Positions 10,523 to 23,085 of a DNA stretch of 64,000 nt are shown in pieces. Position numbers and translations under genes: made by a program. The stretch comes from Corinectria fuckeliana. Lineage: Eukaryota; Ascomycota; Sordariomycetes; Hypocreales; Nectriaceae. Within the stretch, counting starts at the first letter, position 1. Each line of letters starts with the position of its first letter. The notes beneath the pieces were generated by a model. The model was not told where the DNA came from. It saw only the letters and a program-made list of their open reading frames with translations, and did no database searches. The stretch lies in the NCBI GenBank assembly GCA_019137255.1, contig WPDH01000127.1:26725-90724 (forward strand). The letters are read 5' to 3'.

Positions 10523-13500
10523 ATGGACCTCGTTTCGAGACCCCTGGACCCCCCGGATCGCGCTGCCTCCGCTGAGCCAAGCTCGACCAGGCCGAACCCC
10601 TTTGATGACGGCGACATCTCCTCCCGAAAACGACGACGTACCTCCCTCTCAGGCTCGCCAGCCACTTCCTCCGATACCGTGAATCCTATCCACGATCCCT
10701 CGAGCTCCACTACCCTCGAAGGCGATCCCGATCTCTCCGACCGCGCACCACCTGCAGAGGCCCACCAAGAACCCATCACGCCCAAGACCCCGGAGCAACG
10801 TTCTGCCTCGCGGGAGCCTCCCACTGAGCCTTCCTCCAGCATGGTTACTCTCAACCTTCGCAGCGCCCCGCATAACGACGACGACCCATCCTCTTCGCCC
10901 GCCTCCCCTTCGCCCAGCACCAAGGGTCCAGCCCATAGTACAGCCCCCGGCGCCCAGGCCGACAACGTGAAAACGAGCGTCGAAGACCACGACGTCGACG
11001 TACTTGTTGCCCCTCGCGAAAGCTTGGATACTCCGCAGTCATCCTCGTCCTGTTCAGACGTTCCGTCCATCGAGGTCATAACAGTGCCGTCAGACGAGGA
11101 TATGACATCGGACCGGCAGAGTGTAGACCTTTCGATGAGTGGAGAGGGCCTGGTCCTAGTCGACCCTGTTCCAGATTTTCCATTCAATGACGCCGAGGAG
11201 AGTCTTGTTGAGACGGTGCATCGACTTACTCAATATTTCTCAACCCGTAAGACCCGTCCTTCTCTCCCACAAGCTCCACAAAGCTGACCGCCGCAGAAAA
11301 CCCTATAGAAGAGACTGTCATCGATAACATACAGCAATGGCTCGAGCAGTATTTAAGGTATATCAAGGACGCCGACCAGGAGTCTGCCTGGGATTCATGT
11401 CGTCTGAACCGGCACTTCTGGCAAGCTTTCCCGGACGTGATAATGGCATTGGCATGTCGAAGGTAGGCTCCTCTAACCAGCCCGTGACTCAACTAAGCTA
11501 ACTGAACTCAGACCACCCATGGCAAAATCTCCGGGACTACGAAGCGTCGTTATGGATCTGTATTCTGGGTTTGCGAAGTTGGCAGCATGGTTCATTACTT
11601 TCGACCACCATAACGTTCAAGAGTTACTATCAACGCAAGCAGATCAAGATCGCCGCGGTCCCGAACTCCTTTCTCTGTGGTATCTCCAGCCGCTCCATAC
11701 GCTTACTCGGTCACGGTTCAGCGGCGAACAAGTCGCAGAGGCTGAACTCCCATCCCCGCGATCGGATGACGCGCTTTATCTCATAAAGGAGTTTCAGGAC
11801 GGTCAAGGCGGCAACCTAAACTGCCTGGCACAGTTCGCCACCGGCCTGGTTAACCTTATCCCGGAGTTCCCAAGGCTGGCCGACAGTCTTGCTCCGATAT
11901 GCCAGATTGCTGCCGACATCATGGGGGACTCGACTCTCATTCTATACACTGCCCAGGGCGTGTCAACGCCAAAGGAGCGGTTAGAGGTGGGCCACCAGCT
12001 GCATAACTTGGTCTCCGATACCCTCACGACCATGATCGAGAAACATGTCACCCAATTGAGCAGCGACAGCCTCACATGTGAAATCCAGGCATTGTCGGAG
12101 ATGCTGAGGTTGAGTCTTCAAGGGAATCACCAAAACGCAACCGAAATGCTACTTGAACATCGACAGTCACATCCCAACCTCCCGCCAAATTACACAGCTG
12201 AGGCGATCGTCTGCGAAAAGAGATTCAGCATCTTGACCAAGCTCATTCGGTCCAGCCAAATGCAACTCCGAGTCATGGGTGTTACGACCATGTGCGGTGA
12301 CCTCGTAGCATGTTGGAAACGGTATTCGGATGCCGGAGAGGAAGGCAGTACCGCCTACCTCAACCATCTTGCGGAATATCTGCTGCGCACGCAGTTGATC
12401 GAGTACATTCTGGGACCAAACTGCCACCCTGAGATAACGGTCGAGAGCGCTAACATCATTGGCTTTCTCGTGGTAACTAGAATGTATCGCGAGGAGCACA
12501 CTGATCTCTTGTGGCAAGGCATTACGTCGAGCCAAGATCCCCGAGTAGCCGACGCACTGACTCGGATGATCAATACGATAATAAATCTCTTCGACTACAA
12601 CGGGCTCTTAGGCCTTTGCAGCAAGCTGCATACACTGCCAATCGAGGGTTTTACTCCAGCGATCCGGCTTCTATGGGAGAATATCGTGCGCCATCTGGTT
12701 CAAAGATCCGGTGTCGATCGACCCACGCTCAGCTTCCACCCCTACGATCTGTGTTTGCGGCTACTCAGAGAATCCTCCATTTGTGGTACTGGCTCACAAG
12801 TAGCGCACCCGGAGATGCAACATGCTGCAATGCAGAAATTCAAGGAGCTTCTGGCTTATGGTCCAGATCCCGAAGGCCGCCAGCAGTTATACCAAAGCTG
12901 TATCAAGGACATCGCAGAACAATCCAACACCACTTTGGGCAGCCTCTGGTGCTTGTCCATGGCGATCCGGCCAGCTGTGGTCGCAGAGGTGCACGTTTTG
13001 GCGGAAAAGCATGATCTAGCGAAGCTCATCGTAAACGAGCTGGAGCACGCAATCGAGGCTGGTCGAGCGGCTGGTGTTCCAGCTGTGCTGTACGGTGGCA
13101 GCAACCAACCCCGGAGAGAGTTCATCGCCCATATCATACAACTTGAGCCCCAGACGATCGGTGGAGACCTGGGAGCTAAGCTCTGGGCCATGTTAGTTGG
13201 GCCGCATTCGCCCTGCCTCGACGACAGACGAGCCGGCTGGAGCATCCTCAACACTGTCAAGCAATCCTCATTCCAGAACCCGTTCCTTCGAACATGCCTA
13301 TCACAGTATCTGCCAGCTCTTCCTCCCTCGTGCTTCTGCGATGGCATGCTCGAGTTTGTTCGAGAGGGGATATTGCCTCGTCTCAACGAAACGGGAGACC
13401 TGGCTCTCGACGATCCAGACATGCTGGCAGCGAGTGGCATTGAGGAACTGTGGCGCTTGATCCTAGAGGCCGATGATGCTAAACTCGTTGACCAGTCAGT

Positions 13501-16500
13501 TAGGACACTCGCTGTCGAAGTGTATATCGAGAGCCGACATATCTTGACAAACTCCCTTCACCGAACGCGACTCATTCATCTAGCGTTGGTGAGCCGGTGC
13601 TTGCGCCAACTGAAAGAAGCCGCACGGACGATCAAGGTGTCGAGCGAGGGCACCATGAGCGGCGACGATGAACCAATGGTCATAGTCGCAACCGATGAAC
13701 AAGTTCAGGAACAAGAGCGCATATTTACCCGTTCCTTGAAATTCCTAAGATTCTTCCTGGAAGCCCATCAGTCGAAGCCACTATTTGCAGCGCCTGACTT
13801 GAGAACTCTGATTCCCCGGGCCCCATACGAGGTGGAAGGGGATTCTGCCGAGCTGAAGTATCAATCATTCGATGGGAGCAACCAGACCGATGTCAGGCCG
13901 CTGAGCATTGGAAAACTGAACACAGCCGCCTCCCTTCTCGCCAGTCTGAAGCAAGAGACCGGATTTGACAACTATCGGGTCTACTATCGTGGACGACCAT
14001 TTCTCCCCAACGAGCATGAAATTTGCCAATCACTGGAAGACTTGCATGTTCACGATGGCCTTATGTTGGTCAAACGTGAAGAAGACGGGCCTTCCTACTC
14101 CGCTCGGGTCAAACCGGGGGCGTCCCCTCTGGAAGTTGAGATTTCTGCTCATTTTGATGAAATGTGGGAGTATCTGAGTATGGAGGAGAAACTCGCCCAA
14201 GAGGTAATAAGCCCCATCAGGATTCATGCTTCGCAGATCGACTGACCTTCTCAGATTTACCATTTCCTCGTCAAACTCCCGACAGATGGTCACATTCTAC
14301 AATCGGTCAACAGCGACGGCTCATCTTATCGAGATGTTTTCCCTCCCGGTCAGCCATTCAAGTCACTCTACGCTGTGCACGCGCTCCTTCAATACACTGA
14401 GGCTGCCCTCCACGGGAGAATAAGTAAGGAAGATAACACTTGCGATGGGTCTGGCGAAGGCTCTCAGCCCGTTTCTTACGTTCAAGCTGTAAAGACCGCG
14501 GCATCGCTCATTGTAAAAGCAATTTCTGATGAAGACGTTCTTGATCGAGCTTCTTTGACAATACGCTTGACACTTACCGGCGCATTGATACATGCCTTTT
14601 TGCGCTTTTTGGACAGTGAGTGGACCGGGAAAGCACACTGAGGTGGTTACTAACCCCATCCTAGAACTCGATACTCCTAGAGGCTCCTTCAAAATGGATG
14701 GCATGGAGACGCCTACCCCTGACCGCTTAGTTGATATCCTTTCCAATGCCGTCGCCTACCCGGATGAAGCCCCAATGCCACTCATAGCAGGAACGCTTGC
14801 GGCGATAATCCGACTTAGCTTCCTGGACGACAAATTCTGGGGGAAGCTTACCGCAAGCTCTGCTTTTTCAACGCTGCTTCAAAGGATGCTTCTCACTGAT
14901 ACTCGCAGTGGAGTCAGAACAGTGACAGCCAAAATGATCGAAGAACGCTTGAGCTCTGACACCGCATTGTTGACGGATAATTCCACCATCTCCACGAGTG
15001 GCTCGAGGGCCACCGCATTGCTGGAATATTTCTGGACCATCATTTCCGAGCTCGTGCCAGAAACTGCCAGATCACCAAGCCAGTGCGATGAAGTCTTCCG
15101 ATTGGCTCACTCCCTTCTCGTGAAGATGACGACCAGATCGCCCGAGCTGCTGAATACGCCGCAACTTGCGTCTCGAACCAGTCAGCTTCTACTCGACCAC
15201 GTCTCAACAGAGAATATCGGTCAAATCGGATTCGGCGACACCTACGCTAAGGGTTTGACGTCCCTGCTGCACCTTTGTTTGCAATTGGATGGTTCCATAG
15301 TCACATCCTCTACTTTACCGGCAGGCCTTGCTCACGATCTCCTCTGGAAGCACCTGTATCCCGCAAAACGAAGCTTGAGCGAGCAGCCCGTACCGAAGAT
15401 CTTGCTCAACGCCGAAACTCGAGCAAAGCTGTCCGACATTGTCCTAAGCCTAGTGAAGTACGACAAGGGAAGGATCCAAGGGCTCCTGGGGAATCTCAAC
15501 TCCTTGGTACCATTTTACTCAGACGACGAGGACGACCCGTACCTCTATGAACTTCCGTACCAGTTCGAAAGATCTAAGGCGCTTCGGGCACCCTGCGGTT
15601 ATGTTGGACTACAAAACCTTTCTAATACTTGCTACCTCAACTCTCTACTCACGCAGCTTTACATGAACACCAGCTTCCGCAGTTTCATCATGAAGTCGAG
15701 AGTTCGCGACCCAGGAACCACACAGCAGCTCCTCTTCTACACCCAAAAGCTGTTTGGTTACATGCAGGAAAGCTACCGTCGCTATGTTGACCCGACCAAT
15801 GTTGTGAACTCCATCAAGACATACGACGATACACTGATCGACATTCACAACCAAATGGACGTTGACGAGTTCTATAATCTCCTCTTCGATCGCTGGGAAG
15901 GTCAACTTCTAAATAGCGACGAAAGAAAGAAACTGCGTTCGTTCTATGGCGGTCAACTTGTGCAACAAGTCAAGTCGAAGGAGTGCGAACACATCTCAGA
16001 GAGGCTCGAGCCATTCTCTGCCATCCAATGCGACATCAAGGGGAAGAGCACCCTCGAGGATAGTCTTCAAGCATATGTAGATGGCGAGATCATGGAAGGA
16101 GGTAAGTTGGGACTTGCCAAGTAATCGCTCCCCGCCGCTGATCAACGACCATAGACAACAAGTACAAATGTTCTACATGCGACAGGCACGTCGATGCAAT
16201 CAAAAGGTGGGTACATTACGTTGTGAGCCCGACTCTTTGCAACTAACCAAATATAGGGCCTGCCTGAAAGACATCCCGGACAATATGATATTCCATCTGA
16301 AACGATTCGACTTCAACCTTCGCACATTGCAGCGGAGCAAGATCAATGACTATTTCTCATTCCCTGCGCGGGTCAACTTGCGACCGTACACCATTGAGCA
16401 TTTGAGTCAGCCAGAAAACGAGGATGAGGAGGACATTTTTGAGCTCGTCGGAGTTCTCGTTCACTCCGGCACAGCTGAATCCGGGCATTACTATTCGTAC

Positions 16501-18758
16501 ATTCGGGAGCGCCCTTCCACCGGAGGCCAACAGAGCTGGGTTGAATTCAACGATGACATGGTGACCCCGTGGGATCCTGCAATGATGGAGAGCTCGACTT
16601 TCGGCGGACCGGATCATCGACCACCCTACGACAGTAACGGCATGCTTTATGACAAAGCCTACAGTGCTTACATGCTGTTTTACCAGCGTGCCTCGTCCCT
16701 TCGGGCGGAGCACGAAACATTGCCGAAGCTGAGCATCCCCGCGCCTCTTCAAGTTGAGGTGGCGGAAAACCTCAGGGATCACATTCTGGATGAAAATACG
16801 GTCATCCTTCGTCGCCACTGCCTTTTTGATCCGAGTCACATGAGACTAGTCCAGTTGCTGTTCAACCAATCCAGGATAATCCACCAGAGAGACGTAAACA
16901 ACATGAACTTAGATCAGGGGGTGGATGAACATCTCTCTACCCAACCTGACGATCATGATCTCAAAGACTTGGCGATGGAGACAGTCATCAGCAATCTTGA
17001 TCAGGTCGTCACAAGAGCTAAGGATCTCCCCGACTTCCTAGTCTTCTCAAAGATGATCAGTGACGCCGTTGTCGGGTGTTCCCGGTGTGCGCTTTCATTC
17101 TTCAATTACTTCAAGAAGCGCCCCGAAGCTTTCCGCTCATTGCTTCAGCGAAATCCAGACTCCGGTGTTCGCCTCTTTGTGAGCAAAATGTTCATTTGGT
17201 CGCTTGAAAGGATCTCCAGCGCACTTCCTACCATGTACGATCCATCAACTTCGAGGCACGCAAGCTCTGAAATGGATGAGGACGGGAACGAAGTTAGTCG
17301 TGTTCGCAACGGTAGCGAGCGGTCTGTCCTTGACAGTACGATGGGTATCCTCAACCACCTTTGGCGGTACTTCCACGTCCATATCAGGGCATGGGACGAA
17401 TACTTTGCAACTGTTCTCGGGTTTGCAAGATTGGGGAGTCGTGAGGTTGCCCATCTTCTAGCGGGCAATTATCTAGTCAGGCTACTCAGGATTGTTTCAG
17501 CCGACCCGATGATGGACCTTCCGCCGAATTATGCGCGGATGCTTCACAACGTCATGCGACGAATCAACACCACACGCCCTCCGTCGTACTTGGCGATCAT
17601 TGCACTGATAAGTCATTTGATGCTGCAGCTTGATCCGGACCTTGGGCCAGAGACAATCGTTGATGAGCCGACAGAGAGACTAGATCGCGTGGAGACACCG
17701 TTCAACTGGACTTCGTACGAAGTTGAGCTTGTCCACCACGGCTTGGAAGGGAACGCGTCGAGTCTATTCGTGGAGAAGCTCCTGGCGATCGACCAGGCCC
17801 ATGACCTCACAGACAACATCGTCCGATTCTTAATTGAAAGCAATGTGCAGATGGATGCGAGGGTTTTAGGCACCCTGAAACGCTGCATCCGAGGCGACAC
17901 GTCAACTCAGGCCATGGATCCATTCTTGAGGGCGGCAAGTGTCTACATCGAGAGCACTGAGCAAGTCGACAACGCAACAAAGATGGTGCAGCACATATTT
18001 TTGCAGGCCAAAAGCTTGCAAAATACTGAGGGCGGCCTCTTTCTCAACTTCTTCAAGACGGCGTTGAACCTCAAGCGGTCCGACGAGACGTTTGCCAACA
18101 CCATCCGTTCCTTTAGCTTGAAATTAGTGCCGAAATGGGGGCCTCACCTTCTCGTGTACCAGGACGCCACCACTCGATCGAACACGGAAGACTTCTTTGA
18201 GCGAGAGCTTTTCCAGTTCGTGGTCCCCGGCAGCTCTGTGCATGAAATGGATCAAGAGCGAAAGGATGCCATGACTCAGACGATTAAACAGCTCGGCCTC
18301 ATGTGCTTGGTATATCTACAGGAGAACCACGTCAGAAGACGGGCGCCTTTGAGACGGGACGTGGCGGGCATCTTTCTACAAGTGATTGGACGATGCGCGT
18401 TGGTGATTGACTCAGACCCCGAGACACAAGATGAGGCAGATACCGACTTCTTGTCGATGCAGCGCGGTAAGTGAAGGAGTTTGTGGCAGAGTCTCGAGTG
18501 GCCAAAAAGAATGTGCTAACTGTGATTGTAGATATCTTAGACCCTGTGCGAAGGCTGATTGTCGATGATGTAGAAGAGGAAGGGTCCGGTATGTTACAGT
18601 CATTCAGCGACTCCGACGCAATCACAGCAGACTTAGCATGACGGCTGACCTTGGGTAAAGAATGGGAGGGCTCCTGCGGCTCATCAGACCACATCGACGA
18701 CGTTGTTGGGATTAGTATGCAAGCAATCAACGAAATGAACGACGTGGATTTGGTTTAA
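10523..18758 (+). CDS. Giant ubiquitin carboxyl-terminal hydrolase (USP/C19 family, USP34-like)
   Basis: Nine exons: 10523-11246, 11297-11462, 11512-14203, 14255-14615, 14665-16101, 16155-16206, 16257-18466, 18532-18588, 18661-18758; 2598 aa. Every junction preserves frame and conserved sequence. A disordered Ser/Pro-rich N terminus precedes a long helical-repeat region; a ubiquitin-like fold is likely near residues 1099-1157 (YRVYYRGRPFLPNEHEI). The catalytic domain has the Cys box GLQNLSNTCYLNSLL (Cys1637), a zinc-ribbon word KCSTCDRH built across two introns, the His box SGHYYSYIRE (His1888) and FNDDMVTPWD. All catalytic elements are intact, so the enzyme should cleave ubiquitin from substrates. 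The helical C-terminal third is also typical of USP34/USP9X-like proteases. Substrates unknown. The start is the first good ATG of the long first exon. Confidence 0.9.
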
Positions 18759-19957
18759 GCATTATGAAAGAACGGACTAGTAGGATCGTGGAAAAGGCAC
18801 CGGCATAAAGCAAGGAGCAGACCCAAGCGTGGCTGCAAACCAGGGTGTTGGCGTCATGGAAAGGGTATGCTTTGACATGATTTGGTTTTGGCTGATTTTC
18901 ACTGTTGCTTCCTCAAGTCAGCGGCCTGGCAAGAATCTTGAGCCACTCACGAGTTGCCGAAAATGGACTAGAGACGAATATCCCCCAGCCGACGCAAGAA
19001 GCGAGGAAGACACATCACATAGGAGTGACGGCGCAAAGGCAAAGGAAGACGCACGAGCGGCTATGAGACGCAGACTACAGTATCATATGCAACTATGAGG
19101 GGTATTTGGTTTCACTCAAAGACGTGTAGCAGCGAAGGCATCGACATGTTTTGCGGATCGGCTGACGAAGATTGGGATGCGGGAGTCCAAGGAAGAGAGA
19201 GGACAGAATGAGAACGAAATGTGCCTCGAATAACACGGGGCTGCCCGAGAGCCATTATGTTTGCGTCAGTGAGAACGTGATGACCATTGTAAGTTTGCTT
19301 GTCCACTAACTTTAACGTGGTACCGTTACGCGATAGTAGGTTCAATTATCCATGTGTGATTCCTCCTTTTTAAGACGAAGTGGTCCTCAGCAGCCGCTTA
19401 GTTGATGCTATCTTTAGTAGCCGCTACTAGGTGAGAGCCGAGGGTGTTGAAGCCTCGAGGCAAAACCATAGGATATCCTGAGACAATTGGCAAATGCGAG
19501 GGAATTATCCTGGATTCAGCCCGGATCGATTCCTGTCCGAGAGTCAGGTGCTATAGAAAGAACTTGAAATTTTGAATTTCGCCTCCTGTCAGAGTTATCG
19601 ACAATGCAACGCTCTTCGACAGGCGGCGGCTGGCGACTTGCCTCTGACCAGGTCGCAGCCCATGGGTCTTGATTAAACGAAAATTTCCGTGAAGACGATT
19701 TTAGCAACAGGGTATTTCATGGGGGCCAGGCTCGGGTTCAGGGCTGGCCCGAGGGAGGCGGGCTGGTGAGAAGGCCCGGGCGGCCCAGGAGTGTGGTGTT
19801 GAGGCGGGCGGTAAAGAAGGACAGGTGAAGAACTAGCGGCGGGTTGACGATGTTGATTTGGAGTGGGGGATTGGATGAGGCTTGGGAGTGATGGAGCAGG
19901 GTCAAGGGGGAAGGGGGTTGGAGTTGTGATCTGTAGCTTAGATCTATCACCGGGTAG

Positions 19958-20098
19958 GGAGGAACAGGAACAGAAGCTGGAACTGGTACAGAAGCATGCA
20001 TAGGACATGCGTAGGACAAGGGTCCGCAAGCGCGGGAACAGGAACAGAACCGGGAACAGGAGACAGTAAGCGGGAAACCGGGAAACGGTCGAACAGGG
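19958..20098. repeat. Degenerate GGAACA minisatellite
   Basis: Repeated words ggaacaggaacag, ggaactggtacag and gggaacaggagac over about 140 bp. Read on the minus strand it gives Val-Pro and Cys/Ser runs that mimic a coding frame. Confidence 0.7.
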
Positions 20099-20230
20099 AT
20101 GGAAGCAGAATAGCGTCAGGTTTGTTGCTGTAGATAGAAACATGAATTGGAACCGCCAACTCAACCCAGAATACAGATGATACCTTTGTGCAGTAGCAGA
20201 TGGCGAACTACCGCAGACATGGGGCACGCT

Positions 20231-20277
20231 TCATCACATCACATCATATCACATCACAGTCACAATCACAATCACAG
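20231..20277. repeat. CATCA/CAATCA short tandem repeat
   Basis: catcacatcacatcatatc followed by acatcacagtcacaatcac: a 5-6-bp unit repeated about nine times with small changes, in intergenic DNA. Confidence 0.8.
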
Positions 20278-21266
20278 CTAAAAGAAACCCTCCTACAGTA
20301 CGGTAGCATTCTTCAATGGGCACGCATCATCTAGACTAGTCTATCTAGGTATCTCGGCGACCCGTTCCTTCCGCTGCCAGCCAATTTTTTTTGCTACGGG
20401 CTATTTTTAACAATTAGGGCTGGCCAATCACCGCGCACTCCCGCAACCCCGCCGTCACCCAAAAATAGCGGCCGACGCGCTAGGGACGCACGTTAGCCGC
20501 CCGGGTTCCTGGGCCTCTTCCAGTTTGAGGTTGTTTGCTCCAATCCCGCTCGCTTGCCGGCACTCGATCTCGCTCGTGCCTATCTCTAGCCTAGTCTAGT
20601 CTGTTCAAGCATCAATCACCGCCTTATTCCTTATTTCTTCCTCCTTCTATTGCTCTTACTCTTACTCTAATTCTCTCTCTCCCTCTCTCTCCACAGTCGC
20701 CCGCTTTGACATTCCGGCCCCCCCATCTAGGCCGCCTGCCACTCACCCGTCACACACCCCTTGCCCTGTCCATCACACGTTCTTTAGCTTCTCGTTTCAT
20801 CCCCCCTCCCCTCTACTTATGCGCCCGAGCTTTGTTTACTCGGGATAGCTCAGTCTGCGGTGGGGAAGATAAGTCAGTCAGTCGGCCGCGGAACGAGGCC
20901 CAAACATGACCAGGGCTACTGTCAAGTTTCAGCATCTGGGACGGCTACTTTGATTGCGTCTTGCTATTTTTGGGATAGCCGACGTAGATCGACGCGTTTC
21001 ATGTTGTCCTGCAACAATAACATATAATTCAGCCTCGCCGCCTTTCAACTTCAGCTTCTTGCTTTGTTTGTGTCAACACTCACTAACATAACAACAACAC
21101 GGCTACCGGCTTGGGTTGTGAAGAGCAAGGCTTCGAGGATAAAACTACGCAGTCTCTACTAGCTACGGCCTAGATTCAACGGGCACTTTTCTCTCTTTCG
21201 CGATTGTTCTCGAGCCTTTCTCTTACTTACTCTCCTTACCTCTCATCATCCTCGAAACCCATCGTC

Positions 21267-22876
21267 ATGTCGCTCAAGGACAGGATCTCCTCGCCCCTCG
21301 AGGCCGGCACCTCCATCCTCGACGCCTACCACCTCCCTCCCAACCTGCTCCCCGCCCTCGAATGGACGTCCTCCCGCCTCGCCCGCAAGTCCCTGCACGT
21401 CACCCTCGTCGTCGCCCGCCGGGACTACCAGCTCCCCTCCGTGCCACCCCCGTTGGGCTCCCCGGGCCACTCGACGCCCACCACGCCGCACACGCCGGGC
21501 CTGCGGTTCAACTTCTCCGCCGGCCCCGTCTCCGCGCTGAAGCAGCTTGTCCGGTCCGGGTCGTACACCGGGCCCACGCCGATGCGGTCGATGGACTCCT
21601 CGCGTAGCGGCGTGTCCTCGCCCAGGCATGCCCCGGCGAGGTTGGACGTGTCGATGCCGAGTCCCAGGATGAGATGGCCGATGTCGCCCGCCACACCGCT
21701 CTCACCGCCGCCCATGACTCCGTGTACGGCCTCGACCACGACGACGGACACCATGAGCTCCATGATGTCGGCGAGCTCCTTTGGCATGCGTTTGATCCAC
21801 GACGGCGGGCTCTCTCCCAAGGATGAGCGAGCTCTGCGATCAACTCTTGAAAAGGCCGAGAAGAGGTTTCGCGTTGGGTAAGTCTACCTGTCCAGTGTTC
21901 TCTTGCTAAACCACAGCTAACATGCTACAGACCTGAGTGGCTCTCACCAGCAGTCAGCCCTGCCGCATGCGGCCTCACAAACCAACTCATCCACAGCTCC
22001 ATCGTCCAAAACGAGGTGCTCTTCTGCTCCGAGGGCCTGACGCTGCTATGCCTAGACCGCCTCTACAACCTCAAGAGCGCTCTTTCCAGCTACTCCAAGA
22101 CCAAGTCCCCTCTGCGCCTAGAGGACGCCGTCGACGAACTCCGTCGCATCATCCTCGCCAACAACGGCGAAAAGGTCACAAAGTCCGACATCCTCCGATC
22201 ATACGACTGGCTCAGCATGTCTAATTCTGCCATCGTGGACCTGGACCGGATGTATCGACGCGCATATGGCGGTCTTGAGAAACTTGGAGGCATATCGGGC
22301 ATGACGGGCTTCTTCGAGCCCGTCATTCACAAGCCCAGCAGCCACTTTGAGCTGGATGACAGCGACGACAGTGAGGAGAGCGACGACGAGGGGGGCATGG
22401 AGAAGATTCAGCTTGTCCTTCCCATCCCCGTGAGGAGGCCCATTCCAGTGAGGAAGAATACCCTACCTCAGACACCGTCACCCAAACCTCCGCTTCTCAA
22501 GCTCCAGACTAGCTTCGGGCCACAGCGCGAGAAGCCAGCGCTCAAGGGGGCTCAGAAGGAAGAGGCGGAGAATGAAGAGGATGGCGATCGCACAGCGCGG
22601 CCGACAGACCGGTTGCTCTTCACAATGCACCAGTGGACCGGGAACGGCGGGACCATCGACCAAGTCCTGAGCGGTCCCCCTTTAAGCCCGGGTACAGTCT
22701 TCAGCCCAGGAGTCATGAGTCCCGATCTCCTCAGCCCGGATCGCTCGGCAGATTTTGGGCCGACGACACCAAACGGATACGACGACATCTCTCCCACGAC
22801 TCGTGGCGAATGGGGTTTCCTGATGGTCGACGATGCGTTCCAGGGTGGTAGAACGGTACCAATAACGACGTTTTGA
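21267..22876 (+). CDS. Uncharacterised fungal protein, two exons
   Basis: Exons 21267-21877 and 21931-22876 (53-bp intron, GTAAGT...CTAAC...CAG), 518 aa. Starts MSLKDRISSPLEAG; an upstream in-frame extension has no ATG. The N-terminal block (residues 1-75, ALEWTSSRLARKSLHVTLV) and the block just after the intron (PEWLSPAVSPAACGLTN, then VLFCSEGLTLLCLDRLYNL and the VDELRRIILANNGEKVTKSD region) look globular and conserved. Between them lies a Ser/Pro/Thr-rich linker, and the C-terminal 170 residues are acidic, then Pro-rich and disordered. It resembles an ascomycete-only family annotated as a domain of unknown function; I do not claim a function. Convergent with the PRCC-type gene, 209 bp apart. 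Confidence 0.8.
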
Positions 22877-23085
22877 GACGTTTGGCACCCCTTTGGACTT
22901 TGCTGGGATTTCATGATGGGCGGTTTGTTTCTGAGAACCCGATTTATATGATTATATGATTGGTACACTGGATACCTACCTAGTTAGAGCGAGGCCGTTT
23001 CGGTGCACATATTCGATTGGGCTTGAAAATGGAGCGTCCGTCATTCTTCGATTCTGCATAAACGTTGGGTATCATTGTGCTCTCG

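Larger units (their letters stand above)
18759..21266. other. 2.5-kb intergenic region with short repeats and a pyrimidine-rich leader
   Basis: Holds the 3' region of the protease gene, a degenerate GGAACA minisatellite (about 19958-20098), a CATCA/CAATCA run (20231-20277) and then about 700 bp rich in C and T (about 20560-21266, with CTCTCTCTCCCTCTCTCTCC near 20670) that is probably promoter and 5' leader of the gene at 21267. No gene recognised. Confidence 0.55.

Noticed and set aside
19673..20227. 184-codon open frame on -
   Set aside because: The frame is produced by a GGAACA minisatellite and CT-rich DNA; composition is Pro/Ser/Val/Cys without any known motif.
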